Source: Solirubrobacteraceae bacterium (lineage in GTDB: Bacteria > Actinomycetota > Thermoleophilia > Solirubrobacterales > Solirubrobacteraceae). Taken from it: a DNA stretch of 64,000 nt. The stretch is taken from contig JADGPK010000001.1 of assembly GCA_017882445.1 (NCBI GenBank), positions 105,130 through 169,129 of the forward strand. Direction: 5' to 3'. Below the pieces are notes generated by a model. That model worked only from the letters and a program-made list of their open reading frames with translations. It searched no databases and had not been told where the DNA came from. This document shows, one piece after another, positions 47,194 to 57,366 of this stretch (positions are counted from its first letter, which is position 1; each line of letters begins with the position of its first letter). A program made the translations under genes and the position numbers.

Positions 47194-48198
47194 ATGAGAG
47201 CGATGGTCCTTGCGGCGGGACTCGGCACGCGCTTGCGCCCGCTGACGTACGAGATCACCAAGCCGATGGTGCCCGTGCTCGACCGGCCAGTCATGGAGCA
47301 CATCCTCGACCTGCTCGACAGGCACGGCTTCGAGCGGGTGATCGCCAACCTGCACTACTTCCCTGACACGATCCGCGAGCACTTCGGCGAGCGGATCTCC
47401 TACCGCTACGAGCAGGAGCTGCTGGGGACCGCGGGCGGCGTGCGCGCGTGCGCGGAGTTCTTCGGCGATGGGCCGTTCCTGGTGATCTCCGGTGACGCGC
47501 TCACCGACATCGACCTGACGGCGCTCGTCGCGCAGCATCGCGAGACCGGGGGGATCGCCACGCTGGCGGTCAAGCAGGTGCTCGACACGCGCGAGTACGG
47601 CGTGGTCCTGCACGACCGCGAGGGGCGGATCACCGGTTTTCAGGAGAAGCCGACGGCCGAGGAGGCGCTCTCGAGCCTCGGCAACTGCGGAATCTACGTG
47701 TTCGACCCGCAGATCTTCGACTACTTCCCGCGCGAGCCGTTTGTGGACTGGGCCAAGGACGTCTTTCCGGCGCTGCTCGAGAACGACGTGCCGTTCCACA
47801 TCCACGAGGTGCGCGAGTACTGGAACGACATCGGCTCGCTCAGCGAGCTGAGGCAGGGCACCTTCGACGCGCTGCGAGGCGAGTTGCGCCTGGAGATCGA
47901 CGGCGCGGAGATCAGTCCCGGGGTGATCGTGGCCGGCGAGGAGTCGGAGCGCGGCCGGCTGCTCGGCGAGGACGCCATGATCGAGGGCCCCGCCTGGATC
48001 GGACGCGACGTGCGGATCGGCGCGGGCGTGCGGCTGATGGGGCCGATCGTGCTCGGCGACGGCGCGCAGATCGGCGACGGTGCACAGCTCCGCTCGAGTA
48101 TCGTCTTCCCGGGCACCGTGGTCGCCGCGGATTCGATCCTGATCGGAGCCATCGCCGGCCATAGCGGCATCCTCGAGAGCCTGCGCCGACGCGGCTAG
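47194..48198 (+). CDS. mannose-1-phosphate guanylyltransferase-like NDP-sugar pyrophosphorylase
   Basis: Nucleotidyltransferase (334 aa), a paralogue of the gene at 43334. Signature MVLAAGLGTRLRPLTYEITKPMVPV, metal Asp in VISGDALTDIDL, substrate loop ITGFQEKPTAEEALSS, and WNDIGSLSELRQGTFDAL. The C-terminal beta-helix is shorter. GTP:mannose-1-P specificity is likely from this motif set and the PGI/PMI neighbour but is not certain. The stop is 3 bp from the convergent ctaG-like gene. Confidence 0.9.
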   Translation: MRAMVLAAGLGTRLRPLTYEITKPMVPVLDRPVMEHILDLLDRHGFERVIANLHYFPDTIREHFGERISYRYEQELLGTAGGVRACAEFFGDGPFLVISGDALTDIDLTALVAQHRETGGIATLAVKQVLDTREYGVVLHDREGRITGFQEKPTAEEALSSLGNCGIYVFDPQIFDYFPREPFVDWAKDVFPALLENDVPFHIHEVREYWNDIGSLSELRQGTFDALRGELRLEIDGAEISPGVIVAGEESERGRLLGEDAMIEGPAWIGRDVRIGAGVRLMGPIVLGDGAQIGDGAQLRSSIVFPGTVVAADSILIGAIAGHSGILESLRRRG

Positions 48199-48201
48199 GA
48201 G

Positions 48202-49017
48202 TCAGGCGAGCTCGTAACGCTCGCGGCGCTCTTGCATGCGCTCGGACTCGGTCAGCGCCCGCACGAACAGCACCACGAGGGCGGTGCCCATCACCAGGGA
48301 CTGCTCGACGGCCATGACCAGGCCTGCGATCGACTGGTCGTCGATCGCCGAGATCCCCCAGATGCGCGCGTGGTGAACGTAGTAGGGGTAGAGCGCCGCA
48401 GGGGCGAACGCGAGCCCCATGCCCAGCGCCCCGACGAACAGCTTGGTCGTGGCCATGTACACGATCGGGCCCATGCCATCCAAGCGCAGGCGCGCGCGGA
48501 TGGGGGAGAGCAGGTGCCACCAGTACAACGAGCCGGCGACCACGAAGCTTGCGTGCTCGAGCAGATGCACGAGGGGATGGCGCACGGCGAGGTCGTAGGC
48601 GGCGGGGATGTGCCATGCCCAGATCGCAGATACGTAGAGGAGCACCGCGAAGGCGGGGTGAGCGACGGGCCCGGCACGGCGCTCCACCGCAGACACCGCT
48701 CGCGTGGCCGGTCGCAGGATCACCTTTGTGAGGCCCAGGATCGCGAGGATCGGCACGACGTCCAGGAGCAGCATGTGCTGGAACATGTGCCCGAAGAACA
48801 GCTGATCGGCGAGCGCGTCCAGCGGTGAGATCAGGGCGAGGAGGGCAACGAGCACCGAGGCCATGAAGCAGCACATGCGCCAGACGGGCGCCTCCTCCGC
48901 GCTGCGCGGCGATGGGCCCAGGCGCACCCGGCGCCAGCGTCTGGCATAGACGCCGGCGATGAGCGCAGCGCCGATCAGCGCGCCGGGGCTGATCGTCCAG
49001 GAGAGGTCGGGGCTCAT
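48202..49017 (-). CDS. CtaG-like cytochrome oxidase assembly membrane protein
   Basis: 271-aa polytopic membrane protein of the caa3-type CtaG/DUF1404 family involved in heme-copper oxidase assembly (copper delivery). About seven helices. Conserved His residues appear in FFGHMFQHMLLLDVVPILAILG, IWAWHIPAAYDLAVRHPLVHLLEHASF and YWWHLLSPIR, as expected for metal handling. ATG 49017 (MSPDLSW) was chosen over the ORF-track start, whose extra residues are basic and non-hydrophobic. No oxidase genes are in the window. Confidence 0.85.
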   Translation of the reverse strand: MSPDLSWTISPGALIGAALIAGVYARRWRRVRLGPSPRSAEEAPVWRMCCFMASVLVALLALISPLDALADQLFFGHMFQHMLLLDVVPILAILGLTKVILRPATRAVSAVERRAGPVAHPAFAVLLYVSAIWAWHIPAAYDLAVRHPLVHLLEHASFVVAGSLYWWHLLSPIRARLRLDGMGPIVYMATTKLFVGALGMGLAFAPAALYPYYVHHARIWGISAIDDQSIAGLVMAVEQSLVMGTALVVLFVRALTESERMQERRERYELA

Positions 49018-49199
49018 CCTGCTCGATTGTCCCACTCCGCCTGCGCCGGAGGCGAGGCGCCGCTCCCGGCTCTTGGCCGCGCTGCGGGCGGGCGTCCGCG
49101 AAGTCGCTGGACATGTGTTGAGAGCCATTTACATCCGCCGCGTGCAGGCGTAGCATCGAGTGCATCGCCAGAGAAAAGGCCGACCGAAGGGAGCCTGTG

Positions 49200-49541
49200 A
49201 TGCAAATCGACATCAAGGGTCGGAACGTCCCGGTCACCGACGAGCTGCGCACGCACGCGGAGCGCCGCCTGACCAAGGTCACGCGACAGGTCTCAGACCT
49301 CGCCCGCCTGGAGATAGAGATCTTCAAGGAGCCCAACCCGAGCGTGGCCGCCTGCCAAGTCGCCGAGGGCACGCTGTATCTGAAGGGCGTGACGCTGCGG
49401 GCCCGGGACGCAACGCCGGAGATGTTGCACTCGCTCAATCTGATGGTCGACGAGCTGGCGCGCCAGGTCAAGCGCCACCGCGACAAACTGCGTCGCCGCC
49501 GCGAGGCGCACGCCGCGGCCGCCACCCTGCCGTCGGTCTGA
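49200..49541 (+). CDS. hpf: ribosome hibernation-promoting factor, short form
   Basis: RaiA/HPF domain protein (113 aa) that binds the 30S decoding region in stationary phase. Start MQIDIKGRNVPVTDELRTHAERRLTKV, and the charged helix DELARQVKRHRDKLRRRRE are typical. It lacks the C-terminal dimerisation domain of long HPF, so it is a short form. ATG 49200 has AAGGGAG 6 nt upstream. hpf followed by secA and prfB is a common gene order. Confidence 0.92.
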   Translation: MQIDIKGRNVPVTDELRTHAERRLTKVTRQVSDLARLEIEIFKEPNPSVAACQVAEGTLYLKGVTLRARDATPEMLHSLNLMVDELARQVKRHRDKLRRRREAHAAAATLPSV

Positions 49542-49635
49542 GCGGCGGGAATCCAGCCGAGAGGAGGTGGGTCAGAGGTCGGTCGCGAGCCGGAGTCAGC
49601 CGCCGGCTCGCGGCGACCGTCGAAGCGTCGGAAGC

Positions 49636-49641
49636 TATCCT
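49636..49641 (+). promoter_or_regulatory. -10 hexamer TATCCT before secA
   Basis: TATCCT is 6 nt before ATG 49648, so the mRNA probably starts at or next to the A of the ATG. This selects 49648 over the ORF-track start at 49567. Confidence 0.55.
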
Positions 49642-49647
49642 TCGAGC

Positions 49648-52527
<2,880 letters not shown>

Positions 52528-52554
52528 CCCTGTAAGCGCTATCTCGCACGGCCG

Positions 52555-52584
52555 CTATCAGACCAGGTCAACCAGGTCTGATAG
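52555..52584. promoter_or_regulatory. 10-bp inverted-repeat operator of the Phd/PIN module
   Basis: CTATCAGACC (52555-52564) and GGTCTGATAG (52575-52584) are perfect reverse complements with a 10-nt spacer. The right arm overlaps the -10 TAGGAT (52582-52587). Typical of an operator bound by the antitoxin or toxin-antitoxin complex. It could also form a hairpin ending secA transcripts. Confidence 0.75.
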
Positions 52585-52587
52585 GAT
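52582..52587 (+). promoter_or_regulatory. -10 hexamer TAGGAT of the Phd/PIN module
   Basis: TAGGAT is 7 nt before GTG 52595, which argues for that start and for a leaderless mRNA. The ATG at 52586 lies inside the hexamer. Confidence 0.5.
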
Positions 52588-52594
52588 GGCGTGC

Positions 52595-52849
52595 GTGTCC
52601 GAGAAGTCAGTGGCGGCAGCAGTGACGGTGAGCGAGGCCAAAACACAGCTCTCCAGCCTGATCGAGCGCGTGACCGACGGCGAGGAGATCGTGATTCGTC
52701 GGGGCAAGCGCCCGGTGGCGAAGATCGTCGGGTACACAGCAGAGGCCAAGCGACGCAAGCCGGGCGCGTTGCGAGGGCAGATCTGGATGAGCGATGACTT
52801 CAACGAGCCGGATGAGGAAATCGAGCGCCTGTTCGGCATGCGCGATTGA
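52595..52849 (+). CDS. Phd/YefM-family antitoxin
   Basis: 84-aa antitoxin. The N-terminal half (AVTVSEAKTQLSSLIERVTDGEEIVIRRGKRPVAKIVGY) is the Phd/YefM DNA-binding fold, and the C-terminal half (QIWMSDDFNEPDEEIERLFGMRD) is the acidic toxin-binding tail. The GTG at 52595 is chosen from the promoter spacing; ATG 52586 would add three residues (MAC). Its TGA overlaps the TTG of the toxin gene. It probably represses its own operon through the inverted repeat. Confidence 0.88.
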   Translation: MSEKSVAAAVTVSEAKTQLSSLIERVTDGEEIVIRRGKRPVAKIVGYTAEAKRRKPGALRGQIWMSDDFNEPDEEIERLFGMRD

Positions 52850-53226
52850 GCCCACCCCTGCTTCTCGACAGCCACGCCCTGCTCTGGTGGCAGACCGATG
52901 ACCCTCGGCTGGGCACTGCCGCTCGCGAGGCGATGGAACGGCCAGACGCGGTGCTGGCGTTCAGTGTGGCGTCGATCTGGGAGCTCGGGATAAAGCGGGC
53001 GCAGAAGAAGCTCGATCTTCCCGAGACCCTGCTCGCCACCCTGGCTGAGGAAGAGTTCACCGAACTTCGGGTTTCGAGTGCTCACGCCCTGCTCGCGAGC
53101 GCACTCCCGTCGCACCATCGAGACCCGTTCGATCGGATGCTCGTTGCCCAAGCGCAGAGCGAGAGCCTCACGCTGGTGACCAACGACGCGCAGATCGCGG
53201 CCTACGAAGTGCCCGTCCTGTGGTGA
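52846..53226 (+). CDS. PIN-domain toxin (VapC-like)
   Basis: 126-aa PIN ribonuclease. The acidic active-site residues are present: D8 (LLDSHALLWW), E46 (SIWELGIK), D93/D96 (HRDPFDRMLVAQA) and D114 (VTNDAQI). This subgroup pairs with Phd-type antitoxins and cuts RNA, often tRNA or rRNA. TTG 52846 overlaps the antitoxin stop (TTGA). It sits between secA and prfB, so the module is an insertion into a core gene order; no mobile element borders are visible. Confidence 0.9.
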   Translation: MSPPLLLDSHALLWWQTDDPRLGTAAREAMERPDAVLAFSVASIWELGIKRAQKKLDLPETLLATLAEEEFTELRVSSAHALLASALPSHHRDPFDRMLVAQAQSESLTLVTNDAQIAAYEVPVLW

Positions 53227-53288
53227 TCCCGCCGCGTGCGCTTGAGTGGGTGCGGTGCGGTGGTGAGGGCACCCTCGGTTCGCGCTGA

Positions 53289-53294
53289 TAGCGT
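53289..53294 (+). promoter_or_regulatory. -10 hexamer TAGCGT before prfB
   Basis: TAGCGT is 6 nt before ATG 53301, leaderless spacing. It supports the upstream, frameshift-containing start of prfB. Confidence 0.5.
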
Positions 53295-53300
53295 GAGGGC

Positions 53301-54414
53301 ATGGCCACAGCCGCGCCAAGCGAGTCGACCCCTCAGCGCCTGGCTGCCATCCGTGAGCAGATGAAGCTGCTCGCGGACTATCTTTGACCCCGCTGAGCTG
53401 GCCGAGCGCGTGGCGACGCTCGAGGGGAAGATGGGTGAGACCGAGTTCTGGGAGGACCCCGAGCGGGCCGCCGCGGTGTCCTCCGAGCACGCGCAGGCAT
53501 CCAGGCGCCTGGAGACCTTCGCCGCGCTGCTGGCCGACGTCGAGGATCTCGACGGGCTGGCCGAGATGGCCGCCCAGGACGCATCCCTGCAAACGGAGGT
53601 CGACGAGCAGATCGCGTCGGTCGAGCAGCGACTGGCGGCGCTGGAGGAGCAGCGCCTGTTCACCGGACGCTACGACGCGGGCGACGCGCTGGTGAGCGTG
53701 AACGCGGGGGCCGGGGGCACCGACGCGCAGGACTGGGCGGAGATGGTGCTGCGGATGCTGATGCGCTGGGCGGAACGGCGCGGGTTCCAGGTGGGGCTGC
53801 TGGAGGTGAGCGAGGGGGAGGAAGCGGGCATCAAGTCGGCGACCTTCCGCGCCTCGGGCGAGAACGCCTACGGGCTGTTCGGAGCCGAGCGGGGCGTGCA
53901 TCGCCTCGTGCGCCTGTCGCCGTTCGACTCCGCGCACCGCCGCCAGACGAGCTTCGCCGGGGTGGAGGTCGCTCCGGTGGTCAAGGACACGGGCGAGATC
54001 GAGATCAACGAGGACGACCTGCAGGTGGACACCTACCGGGCCTCAGGCGCCGGCGGCCAGCATGTCAACAAGACCGACTCGGCCGTTCGCATCACCCACC
54101 GGCCGACGGGGATCGTCGTGCAGTGCCAGAACGAGCGCTCGCAGTCCTCCAACCGCGGCACGGCCATGGCGATGCTGCGAGCGAAGCTGCTCGAGCGCAA
54201 GGAGCGCGAACGCGAGCAGGAGATCGCAGCCGAGAAGGGCGAGGCGCAGGACGTGAACTTCGGCTCGCAGATCCGCTCCTACGTGCTACACCCCTACACG
54301 ATGGTCAAGGACCACCGCACGGGCCACGAGATGGGCGACGTCCAGCGCGTGCTCGACGGAGACCTCGACGGGTTCGTGCGTTCGTTCCTGCTCACGAGCG
54401 CCTCCTCGCGGTGA
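53301..54414 (+). CDS. prfB: peptide chain release factor 2, programmed +1 frameshift
   Basis: RF2, which terminates at UGA and UAA. The zero frame starts at ATG 53301 and hits TGA at 53385 after 28 codons in the context TAT CTT TGA C. Slipping +1 at CTT T continues as DPAELAERVATLEGKMG into the 53410 ORF, giving 370 aa, normal for RF2. The peptide anticodon SPF (RLSPFDSAHRRQTSFAG) and GGQ (SGAGGQHVNKTDSAVRITH) are intact. The autoregulatory CUU UGA C site is the classic one, but the Shine-Dalgarno-like stimulator is weak here (GCGGAC). Coordinates to join: 53301-53384 and 53386-54414. Confidence 0.95.
53379..53388 (+). promoter_or_regulatory. programmed +1 frameshift site of prfB
   Basis: TATCTTTGAC: the P-site codon CTT, the in-frame TGA, and the following C that makes TGAC a poor terminator. 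Low RF2 lets the ribosome shift to GAC and make more RF2. Confidence 0.93.
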
Positions 54415-55256
54415 GCGATGTGGACGAGCTCACCGCGCTGGTTGCGAGGGCGCTGGAAGAGGACCTTGGCGCGGGTGATGTGACCACGACGGCGACCGTC
54501 GTCGCGGACGCTCGCGCCCGCGCGCTGATCACCCAGAAGGCTCCCGGTGCGATCTACGGCCTGCGGGCGGCCGAGACAGCCTTCTCGCTGCTCGACCCTC
54601 AGGCGCGGATCGAGCGCCTGGTGGGGGAGGGCTCCTGGCGCGAGGACGGCGGGCCGGTGATGTCGGTGCAGGGGAATGCGCGTGCGCTGCTGAGTGCCGA
54701 GCGGACCGCCCTGAACTTCCTCGCGCATCTGTCGGGCGTCGCCACCATGGCCGCCCGCGCCGTCAGCGAGGTGCAGGGGACGGGGGCGAATGTGCTCGAC
54801 ACGCGCAAGACCACCCCGGGCCTGCGCGCGCTGGAGAAGGCGGCGGTCGCGGCCGGCGGCGCGGTCAACCACCGTGCGGGTCTGTATGACGCGATCCTGA
54901 TCAAGGAGAACCACATCGCCGCCGCGGGCGGCATCGCGCAAGCGGTCGGCCGAGCGCTCGCCGCAGCGCCCGAGTTGGCGGACACGCTCGAGGTGGAGGT
55001 GCGCGATGCACGGGAGATCGACGAGGCGCTCGCGGCGGGGGCGCGGCGCCTGCTGCTGGACAACATGGACGAGCCCCAGCTGCGCGCCGCGGTGGCCCAG
55101 GTGGCGGGCCGCGCGGAGCTAGAGGCGAGCGGCGGGGTGACCCTCCAGACGCTCGGGGAGCTCGCGCAGACGGGGGTAGAATGGATCTCGATGGGTGCGC
55201 TCACCCATTCCGCGCCCGCCCTCGACCTATCCCTCACACTGGAGGTCCTGCCATGA
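54411..55256 (+). CDS. nadC: nicotinate-nucleotide pyrophosphorylase (carboxylating)
   Basis: Quinolinate phosphoribosyltransferase (281 aa) forming nicotinate mononucleotide. Conserved: DVTTTATV near the N-terminus, TALNFLAHLSGVAT, the catalytic DTRKTTPGLRALEKAAV with Arg-Lys, VNHRAGLYDAILIKENHI, and EASGGVTLQTL for phosphate binding. GTG 54411 overlaps the prfB stop, and its own stop overlaps the nadA ATG. nadB is not in the window. Confidence 0.95.
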   Translation: MSDVDELTALVARALEEDLGAGDVTTTATVVADARARALITQKAPGAIYGLRAAETAFSLLDPQARIERLVGEGSWREDGGPVMSVQGNARALLSAERTALNFLAHLSGVATMAARAVSEVQGTGANVLDTRKTTPGLRALEKAAVAAGGAVNHRAGLYDAILIKENHIAAAGGIAQAVGRALAAAPELADTLEVEVRDAREIDEALAAGARRLLLDNMDEPQLRAAVAQVAGRAELEASGGVTLQTLGELAQTGVEWISMGALTHSAPALDLSLTLEVLP

Positions 55257-56332
55257 ACCTGCCCATGGCTCCAACCGTCTCTGCCGCGCCGGAGCTGTCG
55301 GTGAAGGAGATCGCTGGCATGCAGGATGAGGTGCGCGCGCTGGCGGCCGAGCGCCGGGCGGTGATCCTCGCCCACAACTACCAGGTGCCCGAGGTGCAGG
55401 ACGTGGCCGACTACGTCGGCGACTCGCTCGGCCTCTCGCGCCGGGCCGCAGCCGCCGACTGCGAGACGATCGTCTTCTGCGGCGTGCACTTCATGGCCGA
55501 GACCGCCTCGATCCTCTGTCCCGAGAAGACCGTGCTGATCCCAGACCTCGACGCAGGCTGCTCGCTGGCGGCATCGATCGACGCCGAGCAGCTGGCCGCG
55601 TGGCGGGCGCAGTATCCCCGGGGCGTGGTGGTCATGTACGTGAACACCACCGCCGAGGTCAAGGCGCTGACCGATTACTGCTGCACGTCTGCGAACGCCG
55701 TGGAGGTCGTGCGCCACATCTACGCGACCCACGGACCCGACACCGAGATCCTGTTCGGTCCAGACATGTGGCTCGGCGCATTCGTCGAGAAGGAACTCGG
55801 CCGGCGCATGCACGTGTGGGACGGCGAGTGCCACGTCCACGCGGGCATCCGTCCTTCGGACATCGAAGCCACTCGCGCTGCGCACCCGGGCGCGGACTTC
55901 CTTATCCACCCCGAGTGCGGGTGCTCGACCAGCGTGATGGAGTACGTGGCCGCCGGCGACGTGTCGGCCGAGGGGGTTCACATGTTCTCGACGGGGGGGA
56001 TGCTGCAATACGCCGAGCAGGCCGAGCGCGAGGCCGTCGCAAGGACGTCCGATCGGCGCGACGCGGGTCGTGGCGCCAACGGGTCCTCCTCGCCCGCACG
56101 CGCCCAGGCCGTGGTGGCGACGGAGATCGGCATGCTCTACCCCCTGCGCATGGCCGCTCCGGACATCGAATTCATCCCGGCCAACGCCGAGGCCTCGTGC
56201 AAGTACATGAAGATGATCACGCTGCCAAAGCTCCGCGACGCGCTGCGCGAGATGAAGTTCGAGGTGCGTGTTCCCGAGGAGATCGCTGTGCGGGCCAGGG
56301 TGCCCATCGACCGCATGGTCGCGATCGGCTGA
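55253..56332 (+). CDS. nadA: quinolinate synthase A
   Basis: [4Fe-4S] enzyme (359 aa) condensing iminoaspartate with dihydroxyacetone phosphate. AVILAHNYQVPEVQDVADYVGDSLGLSR is the family start. Three Cys ligands are in the expected places: DLDAGCSLAA, HPECGCSTSVM and EASCKYMKM. Between EQAEREAVA and VVATEIGML there is an Arg/Ser/Gly-rich insert of about 20 residues that other NadA lack. The gene order nadC-nadA without nadB implies that iminoaspartate is made elsewhere in the genome. Confidence 0.95.
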   Translation: MNLPMAPTVSAAPELSVKEIAGMQDEVRALAAERRAVILAHNYQVPEVQDVADYVGDSLGLSRRAAAADCETIVFCGVHFMAETASILCPEKTVLIPDLDAGCSLAASIDAEQLAAWRAQYPRGVVVMYVNTTAEVKALTDYCCTSANAVEVVRHIYATHGPDTEILFGPDMWLGAFVEKELGRRMHVWDGECHVHAGIRPSDIEATRAAHPGADFLIHPECGCSTSVMEYVAAGDVSAEGVHMFSTGGMLQYAEQAEREAVARTSDRRDAGRGANGSSSPARAQAVVATEIGMLYPLRMAAPDIEFIPANAEASCKYMKMITLPKLRDALREMKFEVRVPEEIAVRARVPIDRMVAIG

Positions 56333-56366
56333 GCTGTCGCGCGGGTCCGTCGACCGCGACGCAACA

Positions 56367-56382
56367 TTAGCGGATGCGCTAA
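56367..56382. promoter_or_regulatory. palindromic operator TTAGCG-N4-CGCTAA
   Basis: TTAGCG (56367-56372) and CGCTAA (56377-56382) form a perfect inverted repeat whose right arm overlaps the -10 TAACAT (56380-56385). Binding here, probably by the XRE protein encoded next, would block the promoter. Confidence 0.7.
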
Positions 56383-56385
56383 CAT
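56380..56385 (+). promoter_or_regulatory. -10 hexamer TAACAT of the XRE/NTase module
   Basis: TAACAT is 7 nt before ATG 56393, an exact leaderless spacing, and overlaps the palindrome above. Confidence 0.5.
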
Positions 56386-56392
56386 CGGGTGC

Positions 56393-56872
56393 ATGCAGGG
56401 CGCAGCAGGGCAGCTGATCGCGGAAATACGGCGCGAGAGTGGTCTCAACCAGGCCGAGCTGGCTCGCCGGGCAGGCCTGCCGGCGTCGGTGCTCAGCGCG
56501 TACGCGCGCGGCCGCCGCCAGCCGGGCGTGGACGCGCTCGCGCGCATCGCGGCCGCGGCCGACCTCGCGATCCGGATCGACCGGCGCGCCGATCAGGAGG
56601 AGCGCGAGCGGGCGGGGGAGGCTCCGGCGCAGGTGCCGTGGCTGGCCGACGGGCGAGCACGGCGGCGGCGCGCGTCGCCGGTCGGCTCTCCGCGGGACTC
56701 TGCCGCGGAGCGCCTCGAGCGGACGAGGGAGGCGTGGGAACGCGGAGGCGACGAGGGTAAGCAGCTGGATCGCCTCCGTGCGCGACGGATGAGCCACGAG
56801 CAGCGCATCGACGAAGGCCTCGCGCTCGCGCGCATCGCCGAGCAGCTCCAGGCCGGACGTCAAGCACGGTGA
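56393..56872 (+). CDS. XRE-family helix-turn-helix protein (candidate antitoxin)
   Basis: 159 aa. N-terminal XRE HTH: IAEIRRESGLNQAELARRAGLPASVLSAYARGRRQPGVDALARIAAA (residues about 9-55). A charged linker follows (RADQEERERAGEAPAQ), then a C-terminal helical part (LERTREAWERGGDEGKQLDRLRARRMSHEQRIDEGLALARIAEQLQ). Its stop overlaps the GTG of a nucleotidyltransferase-like gene (GTGA). HTH plus nucleotidyltransferase pairs (for example AbiE and MNT/HEPN relatives) often act as toxin-antitoxin or phage-defence modules; that role is inferred. Confidence 0.85.
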   Translation: MQGAAGQLIAEIRRESGLNQAELARRAGLPASVLSAYARGRRQPGVDALARIAAAADLAIRIDRRADQEERERAGEAPAQVPWLADGRARRRRASPVGSPRDSAAERLERTREAWERGGDEGKQLDRLRARRMSHEQRIDEGLALARIAEQLQAGRQAR

Positions 56873-57366
56873 GTGGGCGCGACGACTCCGCGCTGATCGG
56901 AGTCCTGATGGCCCATCAGGTGCCGCACGTCGTGATCGGCGGCTGGGCGGTGATCACGCACGGCTACGTGCGCTACACGCGCGACATCGACGTCCTGATC
57001 CCAGATTCTGCCGATGCACGCACTCGCGCGGCTCTCGCGATGAGCAGCGTCCACGCTCACAGGCTCGGCGGCGAGCGCATCCAGGCGGACAGCGAGCTGC
57101 CCGCGCAGGGCTGGCAGCTCGAAACCGATCATGGACGTATCGACCTGCTGCTGGAGGGAGAGCCGCCCCTGGATTTTGCGAGCGTGAGTTCGAGCGCGAT
57201 CCGCACGCAGATGGGCGAGCTCTCGCTTCAGGTCGCCGATCTGCCCCACCTCGTCGCCTTCAAGCGCCTGGCGGGGCGTCCGCACGACCGTGTCGACCTG
57301 GACGAGCTGGCGTCGATCAACGGCGGAGAGCTGCCGATCCTGGCGCTGCCGGGCATCGACGACTAA
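56869..57366 (+). CDS. nucleotidyltransferase-fold protein (candidate toxin)
   Basis: 165 aa. VVIGGWAVITHGYVRYTRDIDVLI holds the minimal nucleotidyltransferase signature: a GG motif followed by RDIDVLI with the two metal Asp residues. QVADLPHLVAFKRLAGRPHDRVDLDEL is the downstream block common to AbiEii/DUF6036-type proteins. These NTases can act as toxins by modifying tRNA or protein. It is co-translated with the XRE gene. The stop touches the stop of the convergent M16 gene with no gap. Confidence 0.8.
   Translation: MSGRDDSALIGVLMAHQVPHVVIGGWAVITHGYVRYTRDIDVLIPDSADARTRAALAMSSVHAHRLGGERIQADSELPAQGWQLETDHGRIDLLLEGEPPLDFASVSSSAIRTQMGELSLQVADLPHLVAFKRLAGRPHDRVDLDELASINGGELPILALPGIDD

Noticed and set aside
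53301-53410. prfB as a pseudogene because of the in-frame TGA
   Set aside because: The CTT TGA C context and continued conserved coding in +1 are the known programmed frameshift.
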